In this document: positions 1-9,100 of the stretch, in pieces | How positions within the stretch are numbered: the stretch's first letter is position 1 | Layout: every line of letters starts with the position of its first letter | Assembly (NCBI RefSeq): GCF_902167145.1 | Contig: NC_050097.1 | Location: forward strand, 171,894,923-171,958,922 | DNA length: 64,000 bases | DNA from: Zea mays | Lineage: Eukaryota > Streptophyta > Magnoliopsida > Poales > Poaceae | Reading direction: 5' to 3' | Notes under the pieces: model-generated | Told to the model about the DNA's origin: nothing | The model's input: the letters and a program-made list of their open reading frames with translations, nothing else | Databases searched by the model: none | Position numbers and translations under genes: made by a program

Positions 1-170
1 GCATGGTCGTACTCTTTCTCCTGTTCAGGAGTCAGTGGACCCTCAGGTCTGCCTTTACTAACATGGAAGACATTCATAGCAGTAAGCCAGAGCGTGGCCT
101 TGACTTGCCATCTCTTAAAGTGCATACCATTAAACTTTTCTGGCTTCAGCGCGTCGGCAAAAGCAGCCAT
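1..170 (-). CDS. Copia gag polyprotein, N-terminal fragment (runs off window)
   Basis: Read on the minus strand from the ATG at 168-170, the frame stays open to the window edge for 56 codons. It begins MAAFADALKPEKFNG, followed by WLTAMNVF, the style of the N-terminus of a plant Ty1/Copia Gag (DUF4219/UBN2-type region). A methionine start directly downstream of an LTR-like segment (323-829) on the same strand fits a 5' LTR, leader, gag order. Gag would form the virus-like particle that packages element RNA in the cytoplasm. Only this fragment is visible, so whether the element is intact cannot be judged. Recognition rests on sequence style and position. A host gene is unlikely given the adjacent LTR. 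Confidence 0.68.
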   Translation of the reverse strand, partial: MAAFADALKPEKFNGMHFKRWQVKATLWLTAMNVFHVSKGRPEGPLTPEQEKEYDH

Positions 171-322
171 AGAAAAACTAGGAAATTGTCTACAATAAGG
201 TTTTTGGATTGTTGAATAATTAGACAAATTCCAAATTAAATTCCGAATATAAATCATGACCAAATCAGAAGAACTGAAATAAAAGCCAAATCAGATGATG
301 CGTACTGATTAGACTTACTAAT
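171..322 (-). other. untranslated leader of the left-edge Copia element
   Basis: AT-rich leader between the LTR end and the gag ATG, read on the minus strand. The bases next to the LTR (ATTAGTA) only loosely resemble the usual ATTGGTATCAGAGC primer-binding site, so the site is either mutated or of another type. No ORF of interest. Confidence 0.45.
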
Positions 323-829
323 TGTTGGCGCGCGCCAGGATCAGCTGGGTCGACGATGTCAGAAGATCACGAGCAGTCGCGTGAAGACGCTTCCCAAAAA
401 CGACGAAGGGTTCCGGAGACCTGCTCTCCTGATCGTAGATGCACCTCTGCGGTCGAGACGAAGGGAACTAAAAGGCGGCTCAGCTATGAAGAGAGGCGAA
501 AGCGAACTGGGATCTGGGGATGATCTGGAGGCTGGCTGCCGGGCTCCTTTTATAGGGCCGAGTCCGCGACCCCCCGTGCTTATCCGCCCACGAGGCCAGG
601 CGAGGCGAGCGAGCGCGCGCGCGCGTGTGGCTCTCCACACTCTCTCCTCTCATCCATGACTTGGTGAGTGAGTGTGGCTTCCATATTTAAGCTAGCTCTA
701 CTCCACTAGAGCTAGCAATATGGTGCTAATGGTTCCACCTATCCTCTAGCCATCCTCTTGTATGGGCTTTTGAGATTTTCTGGGATTTATTTGAATTTCT
801 TAATTGGGCCAAGCCCATAAATCCTAACA
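323..829 (-). repeat. 5' LTR of the left-edge Copia element
   Basis: On the minus strand this segment starts TGTTAGGATTT (829 downward) and ends GCCAACA (323), giving the short TGTT...AACA inverted ends of an LTR. A TATA box (CCTATAAAAGG, minus) lies near 547-557, with GC-rich transcribed sequence after it. Gag starts 153 bp further on. The right boundary is supported by the TG; the left one is inferred from the matching end and is less certain. The other LTR is outside the window, so no target duplication can be checked. Confidence 0.55.
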
Positions 830-894
830 TCTTCCACATAAACAAAAATACCATGTAAGGAGACTTGTAGCTTATTATTATACTTCTCTTGTTG

Positions 895-899
895 GCAAC
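895..899. repeat. target-site duplication, left copy (GCAAC)
   Basis: GCAAC directly before the TG of the left LTR, identical to the bases after the right LTR. Five base pairs is the usual Ty1/Copia duplication. Confidence 0.93.
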
Positions 900-2231
900 T
901 GAAAGGTAATTAGGCTTACACCTAGTCCCTAATTAATTTTGGTGGTTGAATTGTCCAACCCAAACATTTGAACTAACTAGTTTGCCCAAGTGTATAGATT
1001 ATACAGGTGTAAAAGGTTCACACTCAGCCAAATAAAAAGACCAAATTTTGGATTCAACAAAGGAGCAAAGTGGGAACCGAAGGCCCTCTGGTCTGGGAGC
1101 ACCGGACTGTCCGGTGTACACCGGACAGTGTCCGGTGCACCACCGGACAGTGTCCGGTGCACCAGAGGACTCCAACGCCAACTCGCCACCTTCGGGAATT
1201 TCCAGAGGCGACTCCGCTATAATTCACCGGACTGTCCGGTGTACACCGGACAGTGTCCGGTGCGCCAAGGGAGGTCGGCCTCAGGAACTCGCCAGCTTCG
1301 GGAAACTCCAACGGCTAGTCTGCTATAATTCACCGGACTGTCCGGTGTGCACCGGACTGTCCGGTGCGACTCCGAAGCAACGGTCATCTCCGCGCCAACG
1401 GCTCTCTGCCGCGCATTTAATGCGTGCTCTGCGCGCGCAGATGGCAGGCGCGCCCACTCCGGCACACCGGACAAGGAACAGTACATGTCCGGTGTGCACC
1501 GGACACCCAGGCAGGCCCACAAGACAGAAGCTCCAACGGCTAGAATCCAACGGCAGTGATGACGTGGCAGGGGCACCGGACTGTCCGGTGTGCACCGGAC
1601 TGTCCGGTGCGCCATCGAACAGACAGCCCAGCCAACGGTCAAGTTTGGTGGTTGGGGCTATAAATACCCCAACCACCCCACCATTCATTGCATCCAAGTT
1701 TTCCACTTCCCAACTACTACAAGAGCTCTAGCATTCAATTCTAGACACACCAAAGAGATCGAATCCTCTCCAAAATTCCACACAACGCCATAGTGATTAG
1801 AGAGAGAGATTTGCTTGTGTTCTTTCGAGCTCTTGTGCTTGGATTGCTTTCTTCTTTCTTGATCCATTCTTTGCAATCAAACTCACTTGTAAACTGAGGC
1901 AAGAGACACCAAACTTGTGGTGGTCCTTGTGGGAACTTTGTGTTCCAAGTGATTGAGAAAAGAAAGCTCACTCGATCCGTGGATCGTTTGAGAGAGGGAA
2001 GGGTTGAAAGAGACCCGGCCTTTGTGGCCTCCTCAACGGGGAGTAGGTTTGCAAGAACCGAACCTCGGTAAAACAAATCTCCGTGTCTCACTTGCTTATT
2101 CGCTTGGGATTTGTTTTGCACCCTCTCTCGCGGACTCGTTTCTTTATTACTAACGTTAACCCGGCTTGTAGTTGTGTTTATTTTATAAATTTCAGTTTCG
2201 CCCTATTCACCCCCCCTCTAGGCGACTTTCA
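900..2231 (+). repeat. 5' LTR of Opie-like element
   Basis: A 1,332-bp LTR starting TGAAAGGTAATTAGG and ending GGCGACTTTCA. U3 (about 1090-1625) holds some ten copies of palindromes of the form CACCGGAC-N-GTCCGGTG or its spaced variant with AGTG in the middle. The TATA box TATAAATA is at 1659-1666, in the loop of an 11-bp perfect inverted repeat (1647-1657 and 1667-1677). R-U5 follows. Short open frames in this region run on both strands only because the palindromes lack stop codons. Confidence 0.93.
1659..1666 (+). promoter_or_regulatory. LTR TATA box in a hairpin loop
   Basis: TATAAATA flanked by GGTGGTTGGGG and CCCCAACCACC, perfect inverted arms separated by a 9-bp loop that contains the TATA. 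The same arrangement is at 9848-9878 in the right LTR. Confidence 0.85.
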
Positions 2232-2232
2232 A

Positions 2233-2250
2233 TTGGTATCAGAGCCCGGT
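2233..2250 (+). other. primer-binding site (initiator tRNA-Met type)
   Basis: TTGGTATCAGAGCCCGGT starts two bases after the LTR end. TGGTATCAGAGC is complementary to the 3' end of plant initiator tRNA-Met, the usual minus-strand primer of Copia elements. Confidence 0.9.
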
Positions 2251-2279
2251 GCTTCATTAGAGCCTAACCGCTCGAAGTG

Positions 2280-4976
2280 ATGTCGGGAGATCACGCCAAG
2301 AAGGAGATGGAGACCGGCGAAAAGCCCACTACAAGCCAAGGGAGCACTTCATCGGAAGAGTCCCGCACCAAGAGGAAGGAGAAGAAGAAGATCTCCTCCA
2401 ACAAAGGGAAGGAGAAGAAATCTTCTTCTCACCACAAAGAGAAGAAGGAAAAATCTTCTTCCCACAAGCCGCATCGGAGTAAGGACAAGCAAAAGAGGAT
2501 GAGGAAAGTGGTCTACTACGAGACCGACACTTCATCAACATCGACCTCCGGCTCCGACGCGCCCTCCGTAACTTCTAAACGCCAAGAGCGTAAGAAGTTT
2601 AGTAAGATCCCCCTACACTATCCTCGCATTTCTAAACATGCACCTCTACTTTCCGTCCCATTAGGCAAACCACCAACTTTTGATGGTGAAGATTATGCTA
2701 GGTGGAGTGATTTAATGCGATTTCATCTAACCTCACTCCACAAAAGTATATGGGATGTTGTTGAGTTTGGTGCACAGGTACCGTCCGTAGGGGACAAGGA
2801 TTACGATGAGGATGAGGTGGCCCAAATCGAGCACTTCAACTCTCAAGCGACAACAATACTCCTCGCCTCTTTAAGTAGAGAAGAGTATAACAAAGTTCAA
2901 GGGTTGAAGAGCGCCAAAGAAGTTTGGGATGTGCTCAAAACCGCGCATGAGGGAGACGAGCTCACAAAGATCACCAAGCGGGAAACAATCGAGGGGGAGC
3001 TCGGTCGGTTCCGGCTTCGCAAAGGAGAGGAGCCACAACACATGTACAACCGGCTCAAAACCTTGGTGAACCAAGTGCGCAACCTCGGGAGCGTAAAGTG
3101 GGACGACCACGAAATGGTTAAGGTTATTCTAAGATCTCTTATTTTCCTTAACCCTACTCAAGTTCAATTATTTCGTGGTAATCCTAGATATACTAAAATG
3201 ACCCCCGAGGAAGTAATCGGGCATTTTGTAAGTTTTGAGTGCATGATCGAAGGCTCGAGGAAAATCAACGAGCTTGACGAACCCACCACATCCGAAGCTC
3301 AACCCGTCGCATTCAAGGCGACGGAAGAAAAGAAGGAGGAGTCTACACCAAGTAGACAACCAATAGACGCCTCCAAACTCGACAATGAGGAAATGGCGCT
3401 CGTCATCAAGAGCTTCCGCCAAATCCTCAAGCAAAGGAGAGGAAAAGACTACAAGTCCCGCTCCAAGAAGGTGTGCTACAAGTGTGGTAAGCCCGGTCAT
3501 TTTATTGCTAAATGTCCTATATCAAGTGACAGTGACCGAGGCGATGACAAGAAGGGGAGAAGAAAGGAAAAGAAGAGGTACTACAAGAAGAAGGGCGGCG
3601 ATGCCCATGTTTGTCGGGAGTGGGATTCCGACGAAAGCTCAAGCGACTCCTCCGACGACGAGGACGCCGCCAACATCGCCGTCACCAAGGGACTCCTCTT
3701 CCCCAACGTCGGCCACAAGTGTCTCATGGCAAAGGACGGCAAACGGAAGAAGGTTAAATCTAACTCCTCCACTAAATATGAATCTTCTAGTGACGATAAT
3801 GCTAGTGATGAGGAGGATAATTTGCGTTCCCTTTTTGCCAACCTTAACATAGCACAAAAGGAAAAATTAAATGAATTAGTTAGTGCTATTCATGAAAAGG
3901 ATGACCTTTTGGATTCCCAAGAGGATTGTCTAATTAAAGAAAACAAGAAACATGTTAAGGTTAAAAAGGCTTATGCTCTTGAAATTGAAAAATGTGAAAA
4001 GCTATCTAGTGAGCTAAGCACTTGTCGTGAGATGATTGACAACCTTAGGAATGAGAATGCTTGTTTAAATGCTAAGGTTGATTCACATGTTTGCAATATT
4101 TCAACTTCAAATCCTAAAGATGATAATGTTGATTTACTTGCTAGGATTAATGAGTTGAATGCTTCCCTTGCTAGCCTTAGAATTGAGAATGAAAAATTGC
4201 TTGCTAAGGCTAAAGATTTTGATGTTTGCAAAACTACGATTTCCGATCTTAGAGATAAAAATGATATTCTTCATGCTAAGATTGTTGAACTTAATTCTTG
4301 CAAACCCTCTACATCTATTGTTGAGCATGTATCTATTTGTACAAGATGTAGAGATGTTGATGTTAATGCTATTCATGATCATATGGCTTTAATTAAACAA
4401 CAAAATGATCACATAGCAAAACTAGATGCTAAAATTGCCGAGCACAACTTAGAAAATGAGAATTTTAAATTTGCTCGTAGCATGCTTTATAATGGGAGAC
4501 GCCCGGGCATTAAGGATGGCATTGGCTTCCAAAGGGGAGACAATGTCAAAATTAATGCCCCTCCTAAGAAATTGTCCAACTTTGTTAAGGGGAAGGCTCC
4601 CATGCCTCAGGATAACGAGGGTTACATTTTATACCCTGCCGGTTATCCCGAGAGCAAAATTAGGAGAATTCATTCTAGAAAGTCTCACTCTGGCCCTAAT
4701 CATGCATTTATGTATAAGGGTGAGACATCTAGCTCTAGGCAACCAACCCATGCTAAGTTGCCTAGAATGAAAACTCCTAGTGCATCAAATGATCATGATA
4801 TTTCATTTAAAACTCTTGATGCATCTTATGTTTTAACTAACAAATCCGGCAAAGTAGTTGCCAAATATGTTGGGGGCAAACACAAGGGGTCAAAGACTTG
4901 TGTTTGGGTACCCAAAGTTCTTGTGTCTAATGCCAAAGGACCCAAAACCATTTGGGTACCTAAAGTCAAGAACTAA
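2280..4976 (+). CDS. gag: Gag polyprotein of Opie-like element
   Basis: A 898-aa frame starting at the ATG of 2280 (the GTG before it is not a plant start). Order: a Lys/Ser-rich charged region (about 1-85); a UBN2-type Gag core (about 125-330) with the WSDLMRFHLTSLHKSIWDVV and NQVRNLG motifs; a CCHC zinc knuckle, CYKCGKPGHFIAKC, near 400; an acidic Ser/Asp stretch; a long coiled-coil region (about 520-740); and a C-terminal tail with repeated WVPK motifs. Gag builds the cytoplasmic particle and the knuckle binds RNA. At nearly 900 aa it is much longer than typical Copia Gag but normal for SIRE-type elements. It stops at TAA 4974-4976, 13 nt before pol opens in another frame, so it is probably made alone in excess. 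No internal stops, consistent with a recent insertion. Confidence 0.92.
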   Translation: MSGDHAKKEMETGEKPTTSQGSTSSEESRTKRKEKKKISSNKGKEKKSSSHHKEKKEKSSSHKPHRSKDKQKRMRKVVYYETDTSSTSTSGSDAPSVTSKRQERKKFSKIPLHYPRISKHAPLLSVPLGKPPTFDGEDYARWSDLMRFHLTSLHKSIWDVVEFGAQVPSVGDKDYDEDEVAQIEHFNSQATTILLASLSREEYNKVQGLKSAKEVWDVLKTAHEGDELTKITKRETIEGELGRFRLRKGEEPQHMYNRLKTLVNQVRNLGSVKWDDHEMVKVILRSLIFLNPTQVQLFRGNPRYTKMTPEEVIGHFVSFECMIEGSRKINELDEPTTSEAQPVAFKATEEKKEESTPSRQPIDASKLDNEEMALVIKSFRQILKQRRGKDYKSRSKKVCYKCGKPGHFIAKCPISSDSDRGDDKKGRRKEKKRYYKKKGGDAHVCREWDSDESSSDSSDDEDAANIAVTKGLLFPNVGHKCLMAKDGKRKKVKSNSSTKYESSSDDNASDEEDNLRSLFANLNIAQKEKLNELVSAIHEKDDLLDSQEDCLIKENKKHVKVKKAYALEIEKCEKLSSELSTCREMIDNLRNENACLNAKVDSHVCNISTSNPKDDNVDLLARINELNASLASLRIENEKLLAKAKDFDVCKTTISDLRDKNDILHAKIVELNSCKPSTSIVEHVSICTRCRDVDVNAIHDHMALIKQQNDHIAKLDAKIAEHNLENENFKFARSMLYNGRRPGIKDGIGFQRGDNVKINAPPKKLSNFVKGKAPMPQDNEGYILYPAGYPESKIRRIHSRKSHSGPNHAFMYKGETSSSRQPTHAKLPRMKTPSASNDHDISFKTLDASYVLTNKSGKVVAKYVGGKHKGSKTCVWVPKVLVSNAKGPKTIWVPKVKN

Positions 4977-4989
4977 ACTTGTTTTGTAG

Positions 4990-7900
4990 GTTTATGCATC
5001 CGGGGGCTCAAGTTGGATACTCGACAGCGGGTGCACAAACCACATGACAGGGGAGAAGAAAATGTTCTCCTCCTATGAGAAAAACCAAGATCCCCAAAGA
5101 GCGATCACATTCGGGGATGGAAATCAAGGTTTGGTCAAAGGATTGGGTAAAATAGCTATATCTCCTGACCATTCCATTTCTAATGTTTTTCTTGTTGATT
5201 CCTTAGATTACAACTTGCTTTCTGTATCTCAATTATGTCAAATGGGCTACAACTGTCTTTTTACTGATATTGGTGTCACTGTCTTTAGAAGAAGTGATGA
5301 TTCAATAGCATTTAAGGGTGTGTTAGAGGGTCAGCTATACTTGGTAGATTTTGATAGAGCTGAACTCGACACTTGCTTAATTGCTAAGACTAACATGGGT
5401 TGGCTCTGGCATCGCCGACTAGCCCATGTTGGGATGAAGAACCTTCACAAGCTTCTAAAGGGAGAACACATTTTAGGACTAACAAATGTTCATTTTGAGA
5501 AAGACAGGATTTGTAGCGCATGCCAAGCAGGGAAGCAAGTTGGCACTCATCATCCGCATAAGAACATAATGACGACCGACAGGCCACTGGAGCTCCTACA
5601 CATGGATCTATTCGGCCCGATCGCTTACATAAGCATCGGCGGGAGTAAGTACTGTCTAGTTATTGTGGATGATTATTCTCGCTTCACTTGGGTGTTCTTT
5701 TTACAGGAAAAATCTCAAAGCCAAGAGACCTTAAAGGGATTCTTAAGACGAGCTCAAAATGAGTTCGGCTTAAGGATCAAGAAAATGAGAAGCGACAACG
5801 GAACGGAGTTCAAGAACTCTCAAATTGAAGGCTTCCTTGAGGAGGAGGGCATCAAGCATGAGTTCTCTTCTCCCTACACGCCACAGCAAAATGGTGTAGT
5901 GGAGAGGAAGAATAGAACTCTATTGGACATGGCAAGGACCATGCTTGATGAGTACAAGACTTCGGATCGGTTTTGGGCCGAGGCAGTCAACACCGCCTGC
6001 TACGCCATCAACCGGTTATATCTACACCGAATCCTCAAGAAGACATCATACGAACTCCTAACCGGTAAAAAGCCTAATATTTCATATTTTAGAGTCTTTG
6101 GTAGTAAATGCTTTATACTTGTTAAAAGAGGTAGAAAATCTAAATTTGCTCCTAAGACTGTAGAAGGCTTTTTACTTGGTTATGACTCAAACACAAGGGC
6201 ATATAGGGTCTTTAACAAGACCACTGGACTAGTTGAAGTCTCATGTGACGTTGTGTTTGATGAGACTAACGGCTCTCAAATAGAGCAAGTTGATCTTGAT
6301 GAGATAGGTGAAGAAGAGGCTCCATGCATCGCGCTAAGGAACATGTCCATTGGGGATGTGTGTCCTAAGGAATTCGAAGAGCCTCCAAATGCACAAGATC
6401 AACCATCCTCCTCAATGCAAGCATCTCCACCGACTCAAGATGAGGATGAAGCTCAAGTTGATGAAGTAGAAGATCAAGCAAATGAGCCACCTCAAGATGA
6501 TGGCATTGATCAAGGGGGAGATGCAAATGATGAAGACAAGGAGGATGAGGAACAAAGACCGCCACACCCAAGAGTCCATCAAGCAATTCAAAGAGATCAC
6601 CCCGTTGACACCATCCTCGGCGACATGCATAAGGGGGTAACTACTCGATCTCGTGTTGCACATTTTTGTGAACATTACTCGTTTGTTTCCTCTATTGAGC
6701 CACACAGGGTAGAGGAAGCACTCCAAGATTCGGATTGGGTGATGGCGATGCAAGAGGAGCTCAACAACTTCACTAGGAATGAGGTATGGCATTTAGTTCC
6801 ACGTCCTAACCAAAATGTTGTAGGGACCAAATGGGTCTTCCGCAACAAGCAAGATGAGCATGGTGTGGTGACAAGGAACAAAGCTCGACTTGTGGCCAAG
6901 GGATACTCCCAAGTCGAAGGTTTGGATTTCGGTGAAACCTATGCACCCGTAGCTAGACTTGAGTCAATTCGCATACTATTAGCCTATGCTACTTACCATG
7001 GCTTTAAGCTCTATCAAATGGACGTGAAAAGCGCTTTCCTCAATGGACCAATCAAGGAAGAGGTCTATGTTGAGCAACCTCCCGGCTTTGAAGACAGTGA
7101 GTATCCTAACCATGTCTATAAGCTCTCTAAGGCGCTTTATGGGCTCAAGCAAGCCCCAAGAGCATGGTATGAATGCCTTAGAGATTTTCTTATTGCAAAT
7201 GGCTTCAAAGTCGGAAAGGCCGATCCTACACTCTTTACTAAAACTCTTGAAAACGACTTGTTTGTATGCCAAATTTATGTTGATGATATTATATTTGGGT
7301 CTACTAACGAGTCTACATGTGAAGAATTTAGTAGGATCATGACACAGAAATTCGAGATGTCAATGATGGGGGAGTTGAAGTATTTTCTAGGATTTCAAGT
7401 GAAGCAACTCCAAGAGGGCACCTTCATTAGCCAAACGAAGTACACTCAAGATATTCTAAACAAGTTTGGGATGAAGGATGCCAAGCCCATCAAGACACCC
7501 ATGGGAACAAATGGGCATCTCGACCTCGACACAGGAGGTAAGTCCGTGGATCAAAAGGTATACCGGTCGATGATAGGTTCTTTACTCTATTTATGTGCGT
7601 CTCGACCGGATATTATGCTTTCCGTATGCATGTGTGCAAGATTCCAAGCCAACCCTAAGGAAGCTCACCTTACGGCCGTGAAACGAATCTTGAGATATTT
7701 AGCTTATACTCCTAAGTTTGGGCTTTGGTATCCTAGGGGATCCACATTTGATTTACTTGGTTATTCGGATGCCGACTGGGCGGGGTGTAAAATCAATAGG
7801 AAGAGCACATCGGGGACTTGCCAGTTCTTGGGAAGATCCTTGGTGTCTTGGGCTTCAAAGAAGCAAAATTCGGTCGCTCTTTCCACCGCCGAAGCCGAGT

Positions 7901-8232
7901 ATATTGCCGCAGGCCATTGTTGCGCGCAATTGCTTTGGATGAGGCAAACCCTGCGGGACTACGGTTACAAATTAACCAAAGTTCCTTTGCTATGTGATAA
8001 TGAGAGTGCAATCAAAATGGCCGACAATCCCGTCGAGCATAGCCGCACTAAGCACATAGCCATTCGGTATCATTTTCTTAGGGATCACCAACAAAAGGGA
8101 GATATCGAGATTTCATATATTAATACTAAAGATCAATTAGCCGATATCTTCACCAAGCCTCTTGATGAACAATCCTTTAACAAACTTAGGCATGAGCTCA
8201 ATATTCTTGATTCACGCAATTTCTTTTGCTAA
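4990..8232 (+). CDS. pol: Pol polyprotein: protease, integrase, reverse transcriptase, RNase H
   Basis: Open from 4990, just after TAG at 4987-4989, for 1,080 aa. The first in-frame ATG is 5044, but the protease active site ([14 protein letters not shown] triad) lies upstream of it, so a functional Pol needs the codons from 4990. Domains in order: aspartic protease; GAG-pre-integrase zinc region (WHRRLAHVG...CSACQAGK); integrase core with [19 protein letters not shown] and the catalytic Glu in [11 protein letters not shown]; an acidic linker; Ty1/Copia reverse transcriptase with [18 protein letters not shown] and YVDDIIFGS; RNase H with [17 protein letters not shown] and DNESAI, ending IFTKPLDE. 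It copies element RNA into DNA and inserts it. The frame is +1 to gag and the frames do not overlap, so expression needs something beyond a simple slip (see findings). All key residues are present. Confidence 0.92.
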   Translation, partial: VYASGGSSWILDSGCTNHMTGEKKMFSSYEKNQDPQRAITFGDGNQGLVKGLGKIAISPDHSISNVFLVDSLDYNLLSVSQLCQMGYNCLFTDIGVTVFRRSDDSIAFKGVLEGQLYLVDFDRAELDTCLIAKTNMGWLWHRRLAHVGMKNLHKLLKGEHILGLTNVHFEKDRICSACQAGKQVGTHHPHKNIMTTDRPLELLHMDLFGPIAYISIGGSKYCLVIVDDYSRFTWVFFLQEKSQSQETLKGFLRRAQNEFGLRIKKMRSDNGTEFKNSQIEGFLEEEGIKHEFSSPYTPQQNGVVERKNRTLLDMARTMLDEYKTSDRFWAEAVNTACYAINRLYLHRILKKTSYELLTGKKPNISYFRVFGSKCFILVKRGRKSKFAPKTVEGFLLGYDSNTRAYRVFNKTTGLVEVSCDVVFDETNGSQIEQVDLDEIGEEEAPCIALRNMSIGDVCPKEFEEPPNAQDQPSSSMQASPPTQDEDEAQVDEVEDQANEPPQDDGIDQGGDANDEDKEDEEQRPPHPRVHQAIQRDHPVDTILGDMHKGVTTRSRVAHFCEHYSFVSSIEPHRVEEALQDSDWVMAMQEELNNFTRNEVWHLVPRPNQNVVGTKWVFRNKQDEHGVVTRNKARLVAKGYSQVEGLDFGETYAPVARLESIRILLAYATYHGFKLYQMDVKSAFLNGPIKEEVYVEQPPGFEDSEYPNHVYKLSKALYGLKQAPRAWYECLRDFLIANGFKVGKADPTLFTKTLENDLFVCQIYVDDIIFGSTNESTCEEFSRIMTQKFEMSMMGELKYFLGFQVKQLQEGTFISQTKYTQDILNKFGMKDAKPIKTPMGTNGHLDLDTGGKSVDQKVYRSMIGSLLYLCASRPDIMLSVCMCARFQANPKEAHLTAVKRILRYLAYTPKFGLWYPRGSTFDLLGYSDADWAGCKINRKSTSGTCQFLGRSLVSWASKKQNSVALSTAEAEYIAAGHCCAQLLWMRQTLRDYGYKLTKVPLLCDNESAIKMADNPVEHSRTKHIAIRYHFLRDHQQKGDIEISYINTKDQLADIFTKPLDEQSFNKLRHELNILDSRNFFC

Positions 8233-9100
8233 ATTGCACACATTGCTCTTCTATATACCTTTGATCATATCTCTATTATATGCTATGACTAATGTGCTTT
8301 CAAGTCTATTTCAAACCAAGTCATAGGTATATTGAAAGGGAATTGGAGTCTTCGGCGAAGACAAAGGCTTCCACTACGTAACTCATCCTTCGCCGTCGCT
8401 CCAAGCAACTCTCCGTTCTAGGGGGAGAAAACATGAGCATCAAAGAAAAGGACTTCGCCTTTGGGGGAGAAATGAGCCCCAGGCAAAAGGACTGGACTTC
8501 TTCTTTGGTATAATCTTAACTCATTTATTTATGACCAAAGAGGGAGATAGTACTTCGAGGGCTCTAATGGTTCCGTTTTTGGCGATTCATGCCAAAAAGG
8601 GGGAGAAATGAGCCCAAAGCAAAAGGACCGCACCACCAATTTCTAAAACTTAAGTATTGAATATTTCTCAATTGATATCCTATTATGTTCAAAAGGGGAG
8701 AGAGTAGTATTTCAAAAATGATTTACTAAAACCCTCTTGAACACTAAGAGGAGCATTTCATTTAGGGGGAGTTTTGTTTAGTCAAAGGAAAAGCATTTGA
8801 AACAGGGGGAGAAAATTTCAAATCTTGAAAATGCTTTGCAAAATCTTATTCATTCACCTTTGACTATTTGCAAAAGAACTTTGAAAAAGATTTACAAAAA
8901 GTTTGCAAAAACAAAACTCGTGGTGCAAGCGTGGTCCAAAATGTTATTTAAGAATGAAACAATCCATGCATATCTTATAAGTACTTATATTGGCTCAATT
9001 CCAAGCAACCTTTACACTTACATTTTGCAAACTAGTTCAATTATGCACTTCTATATTTGCTTTGGTTTGTGTTGGCATCAATCACCAAAAAGGGGGAGAT
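8233..9100 (+). other. post-pol spacer with repeated polypurine tracts
   Basis: An 868-bp non-coding stretch between the pol stop and the 3' LTR. In SIRE-type relatives an env-like gene can sit here, but no convincing ORF is present; the 8797-9114 frame runs into the LTR and has no membrane features. It contains at least seven purine tracts such as GGGGGAGAAA (near 8419, 8464, 8598, 8762, 8804 and 9090), two within the repeated motif GGGGGAGAAATGAGCCC. Confidence 0.75.
9088..9100 (+). other. polypurine tract, plus-strand primer
   Basis: AAAAAGGGGGAGAT immediately before the 3' LTR TG, in the expected place for the plus-strand priming site. Confidence 0.85.

Noticed and set aside
999..1731. 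Several overlapping open frames on both strands in the LTR, with repeated CPVYTGQ or HRTVRC peptides (also at 9191-9932)
   Set aside because: They arise because the CACCGGAC-N-GTCCGGTG palindromes lack stop codons in every frame on either strand. They lie in U3, upstream of the LTR TATA box.
4951..4989. Shorter gag-pol intron using the second TGG|GTACC site at 4956
   Set aside because: It would be only 34 nt, below the practical minimum for plant introns, though it is also in phase. The 82-nt alternative is more plausible.
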